From Theocolax elegans (taxonomy: Eukaryota > Arthropoda > Insecta > Hymenoptera > Cerocephalidae): DNA of 64,000 bases. The stretch is from the NCBI GenBank assembly GCA_026168455.1, contig CM047426.1, positions 81,743,986 to 81,807,985 of the forward strand, in the 5' to 3' direction. Under the pieces are notes generated by a model that made no database searches, was not told the origin of the DNA, and saw only the letters and a program-made list of their open reading frames with translations. This document shows, one piece after another, positions 24,942 to 35,008 of this stretch. The translations under genes were made by a program, and so were the position numbers. Every line of letters begins with the position of its first letter. The stretch's first letter is position 1.

Positions 24942-26759
24942 ATGAAGAAGTGTATCATTTTCGTTGCTATAATCGCGTGTGCTTGGGCTGCACCCCAGGA
25001 AGCTGATGCACCTAGCCAATTGTCCGAATTGATAAGCAATGCTCAGAAAAATATTAACGAGCTTGCAACTAACATCAAAAATCAATTGAATCTTCCGGAT
25101 CAAGAGACGGTGATCAGCACTTTGAAGAATCAGAGTACCACTTTTGTACAGAATGTCCAGAGTTACATTAACAACGTTTCTGAAGAGGTGATTTATAAGA
25201 TTTTCCTTACTTTAAACGTATATATGAATAACACGTTATGTTTATTTTGAAAATCTAAAATATAGCTTAAGATGTTTTGGTTATATTTTTCTGTTCTTGT
25301 AATATTTTTAGATTTCGAAAAACGATTTCGAAAATTATCAATGGAAAGATTTTTGTTTCAAAATTAAAAAAAATTTAAAATATGTAATAAAACGGTGATA
25401 CTTAATTTACATTAAAACTGTAGCATACTAGTAATTTAGTCATTAAATTTAATAAAGTCTGTAATAAGGTACATAATTTCTACGACAGAATCTCCTTGAA
25501 GTTACGTAAAGCATTTTATTGCGAAATTTGATACAAACTTTGGTAGCATCGAAAACTGCGCTCCCATTTTTTCTATTAATGTGTCACATGTACATGAAAT
25601 ACAAGTTTTTTTTTCCTTATTCGCTTATTATTTTAGACATTATAAATTAATGAATAAAATTATTTTGTCAAGTTAGATTCTTTTATTTTTCTTTTTTTCC
25701 TTCGTAAATTTTAAATATATTTGATATATAATTAACAAATTTACATTTTTATTCATTAAAATCTTATATCTTATAAAAAAAGTAATACGTGTAGTATTAT
25801 TCACGATTTAATACTCAACGAATTAATTCGTTTAATATAAAATAGTACTATAATATAGGTCTTAAAGAACTGAATCACAAGTTTACTTTTTTGCGATATA
25901 CTAAATAATAATAATTTGAATAAATTAATTATTTATATCATGCGTCCTCTAGTATAAATTTAAATCTAAAATTCCTAAGAAACTAGGCAACTAAATTACA
26001 AGGCAACATTTTGTACGCAAAATTGTCTTTTTTATTTTCGTGCGTCAATATAATAGTAATAATATATAGATATTTCAAAGATGCACAGTTTATGATCAAT
26101 ATTGACAATTTATGAAGTATTTTACCTTTTGTTGCTATATTTACAATTTTATATAGAAAGATTTACTTAATAAAATTTCAATATCAATTACGTTTTCGGA
26201 AAATAATTCTTCATATACTTACTATCAATTTGTTAAAATTATATTATTAAAATTAATATTTTATAATCTTGTTTATTTAAAACGTATTTTATCACTAACT
26301 GAAACTTACGAATGTACTATTAAACTATTAGCAAGCAATTTTCGACAGGACTTGATTAATGAATTTTCAAATATTTTTCATATAAAAAATGTATAAAAAT
26401 AGCAAATAATGAATATTTAACATGATTGTCAATAGGTAAAAAGCAAAACCCCCGAAATCGAGAAACTCTGGACCGATGTGAAGAGCAAACTCACTAAAGT
26501 CGTAGAAGACATCAACGCTCAAGTGCCAAACGCGAAGGAATCAGCTGAGCAGCTTCAGAAACAATTCCAAGAAGGAGTACAAACTCTCGTTAAAGAATCC
26601 AACACGATCGCCGATTCTATCAAGCAGAATTCTGGTCAAGTAAAGGAGGAAATTGCTGGTTTCACAAAGAAAGCCGTTGACATTGCTGTTGAAGCGACAC
26701 ACAATTTGAACGAACAGCTGAAAAATGCCGCTAAACAAACTTCATCAGCAGCTGCTTAA
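24942..26759 (+). CDS. apoLp-III: Apolipophorin-III precursor
   Basis: Two exons: 24942-25187 (donor GAAGAG|GTGATT) and 26436-26759 (acceptor AATAG|GTAAAA), phase 0, total 189 aa, close to the usual insect length of about 190. Signal peptide is residues 1-16 (MKKCIIFVAIIACAWA), then APQEADAPSQLSELI. The mature protein is a series of amphipathic helices rich in Gln, Asn, Lys, Glu and Ala (NAQKNINELATNIKNQLNL; LWTDVKSKLTKVVEDINAQV; AEQLQKQFQEGVQTLVKES), without Cys or Trp except one Trp in exon 2. This is the exchangeable apolipoprotein that coats lipophorin in haemolymph during lipid transport and also takes part in immune recognition (family knowledge). A TATA/Inr promoter precedes it and AATAAA-type signals follow near 26877. 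Assignment rests on length, architecture and helical pattern. Confidence 0.85.
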
Positions 26760-28053
26760 TCGATAGTTCCTTAGCTAGTATACGACTGTTTCTATACAGA
26801 AACTTTGTATTTCCTGTTTTCTGTTTTGTAAGAGAATGCCCAGTGTACAATTGTGTGAAGAAAGAGAAAAAAAATTAATAAATAATAATGATATGATTGT
26901 TCGTATTTTTTAAGAAAATTTGTGTTTTTCTTTAAATGCCTTTGTGCCCCTTTACGCAACTGATAATAATAACAACAATATTTATTTTTCCTTTGAAAAA
27001 ATCTATCCAGCGAATAGAATAAATTTGATTACTATTTTATATTTAAGTTTTTCAGTCGAGAAGTTTGACATTAGACTAAATATCAAAATATCATTTACAC
27101 GGTTATTTCCAACATATGTTAAAATCGATTTTGCATTCTACGAATAACCAGTGCAGAACTCTTCAATTCACCGCGTTAAATTGTCGGTGTCACCACAAGG
27201 TTAATCAATTATCTCTTTCATGGCCAAAAATAAAATGAAACTCTATTGAACAAAGTTTGACAAAAGTACGTTTACGTTATATAAATGAATCAGCATTTGT
27301 TCCTGGCACACACACCCATAAAATTACAAGTACGACTTATTATCGCAATGTAATGAAAAATGACGTTCTTGTTCCACTTAGCGTCACACTAAAAAGAATA
27401 ATTATTTTGTAACAATCCCATTGCGACAATCAGATTGCATTTTTTATAAATTTAATGTCAAGCAAAACATTGCATTGACTTTAAACAAATATTGTTTATG
27501 AATTCCTGATGTGATTTTACTGTACCATAAGGCGTAATTAATAATTAATTCCAATGTTTTGACTAGTTTGAGAGTAAACAACTGTAGTAAGCTTCCTATC
27601 GATATTGTCTATGAGATTTTAAAAATGTTAAATTAATTATTGTTTGATTACGCAGACTATATAGGAGCGATATATCGCACATATTTTTAAGTAAACCAGC
27701 AGATAAATATGCGAATAAAGATACGTTATTTTAAAAAAAAACTTTATGTTCTTGAGTTTTTGAACTTGTAAGACGTAACAATTTTTACTGACATCTACTA
27801 CAAAATTAAGTGGAATAGCAAGTTTGCTTGTAAAGAGCAGAGTGACCACTTAGCGATTTTCTTTCCTTTTCTTTCTTATGTGTATACATTAATATTTATT
27901 ATGCAAGAGCAACGAAGAGAAAATATCGCCGTATGGCAACCCTGCGGTAAAGAGGGATGAATTAATTATTAGGAAATATTAAAAAGAACGATTTATTTAC
28001 ACAATTATTACAATAATAACAATAAAATTAAACATACGGTAACAAATAAAAAC
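26760..28053. other. Intergenic DNA between convergent genes
   Basis: 3' flanks of apolipophorin-III (+) and the cationic peptide gene (-). A minus-strand poly(A) signal (AATAAA, as TTTATT on +) lies at 27992-27997. No further gene seen. Confidence 0.5.
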
Positions 28054-29440
28054 TTATTCATAGTCATCGGGACTAAACGTTCGATAACTATTTTTCCCCT
28101 TGATGAACCGAATAACCGGTTTAGGTGGTTTGAAAAATTTTGGAAGATTCGGTATCCATTTGTAAACGAATGACGCAGCTTTAATAAACGCTCCGATCGC
28201 TTTAGAAGCAAAATAATTCCAAGGGCTCACGGATTTTTCGACCGGTACTCGTACTATGTTGTTAGACGACGTGAAATAATTTTCCGCTGGCGCTGTTGAT
28301 GCCTACAACAATAAATTGTTATGACTTATAAAAATATATAGTTAGAGATTGATTTTGTTCAATGTATGTATATGATAAACTTTCCTTAATTTGAGAGGCC
28401 GATTCGAATTAAATACTGATATCATTTTTTTACCTAGCTGACAAAATGTAAAAAAATTAAATTAATAATTATTATATAGAAATAATATGCAAATTCTTAA
28501 AACGAATTATTTGAAAGATGAAGAAATTCGTACAAGTGCAAACATGTTTGTAGTATGGCATACATTAATTAAAATATGAAATCGTTGGATAAATCCAACA
28601 GTTTGTTATAATTATAGTAACAATTAAAATTATCAATATTTTATGTATTTATTTACAATGTATAAGAAATTTAAGAAAATATTTTAAATATATATGTATC
28701 ATTATACTAACAGTTCATGATTTACTTTGACTGAAACCGCAATATCTTGAATGTAAATTCGCAAATAGGAGTTTTATTTTTAGCGAAACCGGAAATTTTA
28801 AAAAAGTCATTAATACTATAATTGGTTAGGTATAAATAATTATAACCAGTAAAATGTATATAATTAATTCAAAGCTTTTACCTTTTCAACAGTAATCTTG
28901 ATAAACTGTACATTTATAATGATAAGTGAAATAGCTACTCGGTAACTATACATTAAACGTTTCTTTAATTTGGCAGATTTTCGAAATGTATTGTAATTTT
29001 GTTTGAAAAGTTTAACCATAAAAAATCCATGAAGAGTTTATATAATTAAATTAAGTTGATTAAATTTCGAAGAGGATACAATTTCCCATGAACTATAAGA
29101 ATCAGTCTTGATCATTTATTACTATATAATAGATAATTTAAAATATCTTATGAATTTCAAAGTATCAATTAGACATTGTAGAAAATATAATTTATAATTA
29201 CATTAATTGTTTAATTATCATTTTTAGTGTACGTAGTTTTCAGGCTTCGAAATATCGAACTGTTTGATAAATAACAATGAATGAAAGAGAAGATTTACCT
29301 ACCCGGAAATACCGATATATGTATGTACATAAAGAAAACATAACGATAAAGTGAAAACTATGAAAGAAAACAGAAGGAAAATGACTTACCCAGTGAGAGA
29401 AGAGGAGTAAAAAGCCAAGAATAAGGTAGAATCTCGTCAT
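28054..29440 (-). CDS. Small secreted cationic protein, 99 aa, unknown
   Basis: Two exons on the minus strand: 29440-29390 (MTRFYLILGFLLLFSHW, donor GTAAGT) and 28302-28054 (acceptor TTGTAG), phase 0. The signal peptide spans the junction and should cleave near STA or APA. The mature part of about 78 residues has no cysteine. It is strongly basic and aromatic in its middle, with an alternating hydrophobic/cationic run (WNYFASKAIGAFIKAASFVY, then KWIPNLPKFFKPPKPVIRF) and an acidic end (SPDDYE). This amphipathic, proline-hinged cationic character resembles linear membrane-active or antimicrobial peptides, but I recognise no family. A poly(A) signal lies about 57 nt after the stop. It is divergent from the gene at 29585, ATGs only 144 bp apart. 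Confidence 0.75.
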
Positions 29441-29584
29441 ATTGTTATCGATACAACTGATGGTTGGTCTACCAAAGTCATCACGTACGATGAATCGTCC
29501 CAAGTGTCAAGAGGTGCCAGTTGTGTACCTTCCGCATGCGTTTACGCATAAAAACTTAAGAGTTTTCACGAAACGGTCATCGTC
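29441..29584. promoter_or_regulatory. Divergent (bidirectional) promoter region, 144 bp
   Basis: Lies between the ATGs of two divergent secreted-protein genes. The minus-strand gene has an arthropod-type initiator TCAGT (plus-strand ACTGA at 29456-29460). The plus-strand gene has a TATA-like CATAAAAA at 29547-29554. The stretch is GC-richer than its surroundings. Confidence 0.55.
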
Positions 29585-30605
29585 ATGTCTTCCGGCTGTC
29601 TAAGCTTTGTCCTGGTCGTCTTGCTCGTGCTCGCGATTTCCTTGGATGTCGCCCGGGCCGGGGTCAACCTCGACTTCCTGAGGTATCATCCGCCTACTGG
29701 ATTCCAGGTGCGACAGAGGTCGTTGAACTCTCATACATATATACGCTTTCGCAATTTTATTTATATATTTTCATATACACTTGTTAATGTATGCATGTAA
29801 TATATCAAATATAGCAATCAAACTATTTTTCTCTAATTGTATGAGACTGATTTTAGTACATTACTAGCGACTGTAGCAACAAATATCTGCAAATTAGAGA
29901 AACATACTTATTGTATTGAGAGTACTGGGCAATTATTGTAATATGATTATTGATACGCAAATTAGTTTCGTAGGAATCCTAGTCATTAATAATTAAATTA
30001 ATACAAATGGGATAATGGGATTGATGATTTCTGTTTGGAGTAATAATGCACAATAAGAATAATAATGCAATGTTTCTCAAGTATTCAAAATATCTTTACT
30101 TACAAATATTAAATCAATACATAATTAAATACGCGTAAATTATTGTTCGAAAACGTTTACACTGTCCCGAAATTATAGTCTATTTATTATTTTAAAAATT
30201 ATATTTTATCCTCAGGAAAATGCTCGATCAAGCATCAGGGACTTTCTTATAAAATCAGGAAAAGCAAGACGCGAAGAACGTTTACATCTTCGTGAGCACG
30301 TTCGTAAACTCATTGGCTTTCGACTGGGATGTTTCAGGAAGGAGATCGCCGAGCTCAGGGCAGCTCGAAATTATCAACGAGCCAAGTACGTTTCATTCTC
30401 TTGCTCAATATTTATTGCCGTCTAAATTCCACTTTTAACAATTTGAATAATGGCTTTTTGTCAATTTTTTATTGTTTTTTAATCTAATGCTGCACACAAC
30501 ATACAGTATATTGAATATTGTTTAGAAATTTAACAAATCTAATAAAATTATAATTTAATTTTTCTTATTTTTATCTATAGGAAGTTTTGTAATAATAATT
30601 GTTAA
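29585..30605 (+). CDS. Small secreted basic helical protein, 105 aa, unknown
   Basis: Three exons with compatible phases: 29585-29707 (donor CAG|GTGCGA), 30216-30385 (acceptor CCTCAG, donor AA|GTACGT) and 30581-30605 (acceptor after a good pyrimidine tract, CTATAG). AATAAA at about 30659 gives a plausible 3' end. Residues 1 to about 25 are a signal peptide ending VARA-GVNLDF. The mature part is very Arg/Lys/Glu-rich and helical (SGKARREERLHLREHVRKLI, GFRLGCFRKEIAELRAARNY) and ends KKFCNNNC, giving three cysteines in the mature chain. If the second donor is not used, translation would instead run to a stop at 30422-30424. The family is not recognised. It shares a promoter region with the cationic protein gene on the other strand, suggesting co-expression (inference). 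Confidence 0.65.
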
Positions 30606-30793
30606 TTTTGTAGTTGGCAAACGTAAAAAAATCAAATTTTGATTGACTTTTTTTTCACAAATAAACTATATTAAAGGCAGTTCTTAAGAAAAGAAAAGTA
30701 GGACATGTTATTCCGATTCGCAAATTCTGATGAGTATTGCAATTCAGGGGTCAATTGTCACCTATATAAGAACCAAATGAAAATTAAATTTTT

Positions 30794-32193
30794 TTGTATT
30801 GTCAACCAGACAATCAAATACATATACATGGTGTAAATGTAATTATTAAAATTAATAATTTCTGATAAAATAAAAAAAATTAGTTAAATAAGATTCTTAC
30901 TATACGCATAGTCACACAGCAATGGGGTTTTCCGTGTTGGCCAGTTTCTTGATTGTCGCTTTACTATCAGTAAGTAAACGGATGATGCACTTATCAGTTC
31001 TATATACATTTTCTCTTGACCTTTAGCATTTTTTTTTGTTCGTTCATTGTCAGTGGAAATTCTTCCGACTAAAGCAATACTCTCGGTTAGTTGCATGTGT
31101 ATAACTTTAAACTTTTGTAAATATTGTTAAAAGAAAAGTGTCGGTTATGAAGAAATTAGTTTATATATTCGTTTAAACGGAAGGAAAAGCAAAAATATAC
31201 GTACATATACAATTAAATATACAACTTATTTAAAATTTGAATACTTTAACGCGAGAATGTAATAATTTCATGTCGGTCCTTTATCTATTGGTTTGTACAA
31301 TCCTTTTATTATAAACATAATGAATAATAAAATATTTTTGGATACACTGTGCGTAAAATTGTATTTATGCACTGCTCATTATCTAAAAATCTCATCGACA
31401 CCCCCTGTATAAAAAAAATATTGTTCGATACACGTGTGCAAGATGATTTTCAACTCGTGCGAGTATCACTCTCGCTTCCCTCTAGCGATAAAACTCTCGC
31501 TCGTTTAAAAATCAACACTTTCACACTAGTATAGAAAAATACAATTTCCTAAAGCGTTATAAATTCGTATAATTGTCGTTTCGACATAGTGTACATTATA
31601 TAATTGTATTATACGTAATAAATAATACTGTATAATTAACAAAATATGCATGTACACTTAAAGTCGCAGGCGTTCGCCGATGAAAAATTCACGAAAGAGG
31701 ACCGTGACTTACTCAAACGGATCTCAAGGATGATCGCGGAAACGTCATCCCCAAAATCGATAATGGGCATACCATTGTCAAGAGAACAATTAGATATCGA
31801 AAAAACGGAAAGGTTAAATCGTGGCTTCGAAAAGATGATACAATTGGTCAGCGTGTTGGGTCAAGTCGATAGCTTTATCACTGATCGTACCAAGAGTCTC
31901 GTGAGGAAACTCAATGCGGTTTACGATGTCGATGAAAGAGAACGATCTCGAAGAAGTAGCCGTTCTACTCAGCAGCAATCTTGATGGAATCGTTAACCAT
32001 TTAGACAATGTGAAACGTGTCAACAGTTTTTTTTTCTTTTACAATTTAAACTAATATTTATATTTTAATGTTATGTAAAATTTATTATTTATATACAGCT
32101 ATTTTTTATATAATTATAGACAGTATTGTTTGTATACTTATATAAAAATGTGTGTACGATTGTTAAATTTGTCTTGTCTGGTTGACAATACAA
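30794..32193. repeat. 20-bp perfect inverted repeat flanking the 120-aa secreted gene
   Basis: TTGTATTGTCAACCAGACAA at 30794-30813 has its exact reverse complement at 32174-32193. The two copies bracket the whole two-exon gene. Flanking bases beyond the 20 do not match. Confidence 0.85.
30922..31984 (+). CDS. Small secreted charged helical protein, 120 aa, unknown
   Basis: Two exons: 30922-30969 (MGFSVLASFLIVALLS, donor GTAAGT) and 31670-31984 (acceptor TCGCAG), phase 0. The junction completes a textbook signal peptide, ALLS|AFA-DEKF, which supports both splice sites. The mature part of about 100 residues has no cysteine and is rich in Lys/Arg/Glu/Asp with leucine spacing typical of helices (TKEDRDLLKRISRMI; LDIEKTERLNRGFEKMIQLV), ending in a Ser/Arg/Gln tail. 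Same strand and general style as the 29585 gene just upstream (signal peptide plus charged helices), but no alignable identity is evident. A 20-bp perfect inverted repeat flanks the gene (30794-30813 and 32174-32193). Function unknown. Confidence 0.75.
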
Positions 32194-32981
32194 TTTGTTA
32201 AGAATAATGAATATTTACAATATTTGTGTAGTAAATGTGTTAATGTACTTTATACACCAGCTACTCGACACATTTATTAAAGAAAATTGTTATTAAAAGA
32301 AAACATTTTCACATTCTACATTATAAGATTACGTGTATTGCTTGAACTTTTGTACGACAGTATTGAAAATTTTATTTCAATGTCAAATTTGAAATATAAA
32401 TTTTGAATTATATTTATATCCATTTTTAATAAATACTAATTATTAAATACTAAATTTTAAAATAACGTTTTCACTTTATTTCTATCTGTGCCTTTAATTC
32501 CAAAATTCTTAGAATCTTCATTACTTAAATATTCTACGTAATTTTCAATAATTTGACAAACAATCGTCGATATTTTGTCACTTGAACAATTTGACTTAAA
32601 TTAATTTTAATTATTATTTTTTAATTTTTAATTATTAAACTTTGCATTATTATGCCATTAAAAATATATCACCGCAAAAAAATAATGAAATCCCATTAAC
32701 AGCATCACAATTTAAATTACCTGAACCGTTGCAATATAACTAGTAAACCGTTTATTGCCTACCTGAGTCAAATTTCCAAGAACTCTATAAATTCTCAATA
32801 TTTTCATATTCTCAATCCTCAGTTTTAACTCACGTATTACTATTACCACAGCTTTTAAGAAGTATCTTTAATTATAAACGATACGTGAAGTTTTAATTTT
32901 TAGTATTTTTATAAATCGCTGTAAATTCTATATATTTGAGACAAAAAGTACTAATCGTGTAACAAAATTTTATTAAAGAAA

Positions 32982-35008
32982 ATGTCGCAACTTTCATTAT
33001 TGTGTTTATTACTGACTTGGTTGTTTGTTCACGCAAAAGATTATTGTACGATCTGCGAGCAACACACCATGTGCAGATTTACAGTAAGTGTATCGCAATG
33101 TTTTTTTCAAATCATTGTTAATTAACATTTAAATTTGTTTTTCTTAAATTCATCTATATTTATTTTATAAAATTGATTATTTTTAATCAAAATGTTTAAC
33201 ACAAAAAAATTGTATGTATAGCGAAGTGTCGGTCCTGCATGTGGAAATATCACCGAAGGTACCGTATCAAAATCAGAAATCGAACAAATTTTGAATCTAC
33301 ATAATGAATACCGTGCAAAAGTAGCAAATGGCAAAGAAAATCGAGGGTCACCTGGGCCTCAACCTACGGCGGCTAATATGCAAACTCTCATTTGGGACGA
33401 AAGATTAGCCGATGTTGCGCAACGTTGGGCTAATCAGTGCATTTTTCAACACGACAAATGTCGCGATGATCGTAAGTATTTGTATTTTTATGTAAATTTA
33501 GATACATTTTTTTAAATTCCTATTGACAAAATATTACAAGTAGTAGGTATTATAATTGCACGTTAAAGTTATTTTTCTATGAATTTGAAAGGTATATTGT
33601 GTTGTGAAAATCATAAAGTGCATGTATTAATAAAAGCTTATAATTTACGAAGCTACATACATTATACTACATGTATTGCATAGACTAAGCCTAATTGACA
33701 CTTCCGGCCATTTTCGTCAACGAATTCGGAAAATAGAATTAACAATTTAACTATACCGGTGACATGTGAGTCATATACAGATACGTATTATGTGTGTGTG
33801 TGTGTGTGTGTAGACACACACAAGCACACATACCTGTGCTAATGGTTATTATTATTTATTTGTAGATATCAAATATAATAGTTAAAAGATAAATATGTAA
33901 TTATTCAAAATAATTTTTAGTAAAAATTGACTAAGTGACTTATATAACAAAGAAAGTAATCTGCTACATTTCAGCCCGATTCCTAGTTGGACAAAATATT
34001 TATTGGGCTTCCGGTAAAGAAAGCGTTGACTGGTCTCGAGCAATCCAAATTTGGTTCGACGAAGTAGCCTCGTTGAATTCCAGTCGCGTAAACAACTATG
34101 ATTTTGATTACGAAACTGGACACTATGCTCAATTAATTTGGGCTAAAACTCGATATATAGGATGTGGTCGTCGTACTTACCAATCAGGTTATCGAAGTCA
34201 AGATAGTAAACCTATCGAGTATATCCTTGCCGATATTCGGGATGGAAACTCGAGTGCAAGCAAAGATGAGAATCATGGTTATTTTGGAGAAAAAATTTCA
34301 AATTTAACGGAGGGAATGAAAGGAGCAATTACGAGTAAAGATTCGAATCGATTTAGAAAATCCGTGGATGAAGAATCTGGGTTTTTTGGTGGTGCTGAAT
34401 TCGATCCTATGGGTGCTCAGGGAGCTGTTACGGTAATATATGTAAATATAAATATTGTAATTAAAACTAATAGTATTTTCTTTAAAAACGAATATTCCAC
34501 AGAGTACGAATGAAAAGAAGCCAAGTGCGATAAAACCGAGTGTGAAACCGGTTACAGGTTACCCACAAATTTTCTATAGACCTAGTTATTCTCCATATGG
34601 AATTTATCCAGGGTACTTACCGTACTATCCATACGGCCAATACAGAATATCCGCTGACGATCGGCAAACTCAAGGTACAATAGCTGTGAATTAAAAAACA
34701 AAAACATTCGATTTTTCAATCAACAGAGATTTATAATCATAATTAATTAAACTCATTACTCTCTAGATACAATTCCGAGGTCACCAAAGAAATTATCAAA
34801 CGTTTTATTAAACACACTTCGATTAACATCGTATAACGACGAAAAATTGTCAACTCAAACAAAATACGAAGTAAATAAAAATCAAATTTTAATTTGCAAT
34901 TATGGACCGTCGGCAGATTATGTAAATGCAAATATTTATGAAATAGGTACACCTTGTTCGAAATGTCCTACGGATACCACTTGCAAAGGTGGCCTTTGTA
35001 AATCATGA
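32982..35008 (+). CDS. CAP-superfamily (venom allergen 5-like) secreted protein with a large internal insertion, 407 aa
   Basis: Five exons with consistent phases: 32982-33083, 33222-33471, 33975-34432, 34503-34674, 34767-35008. Signal peptide is residues 1-18 (to FVHA), followed by the Cys-rich start KDYCTICEQHTMC typical of antigen-5 proteins. CAP motifs: HNEYRAKVANG (helix 1), LIWDERLADVAQRWANQC, then GHYAQLIWAKTRYIGCG (residues 166-182) and the end motif ICNYGPSADYV (from 370), closing with a Cys-rich tail (CSKCPTDTTCKGGLC). The CAP cavity residues His, Glu (WFDEV) and His are visible. Normally about 15-25 residues separate the GCG and CNYGP motifs. Here about 189 do, coded by the end of exon 3, exon 4 and the start of exon 5, and holding a Tyr/Pro-rich segment (RPSYSPYGIYPGYLPYYPYG). 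The split motif is recovered exactly by splicing, so the insertion looks genuine. Poly(A) signal AATAAA near 35099. CAP family assignment is firm; function is not predictable. Confidence 0.88.
33790..33835. repeat. (TG)n/(CA)n microsatellite in an intron of the CAP gene
   Basis: A TG run is followed directly by an ACACACA run, giving a potential small hairpin inside intron 2. Confidence 0.9.

Noticed and set aside
24718..24945. 75-codon frame running into the apolipophorin-III start
   Set aside because: It lies over the core promoter and 5' leader and is out of frame with the gene.
29585..31984. Joining the 29585 gene to the exon at 31670 as one transcript
   Set aside because: Exon 2 of the 29585 gene leaves two bases while the 31670 exon needs phase 0. 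A signal-peptide exon at 30922 fits the latter exactly, and a local third exon plus AATAAA fits the former.
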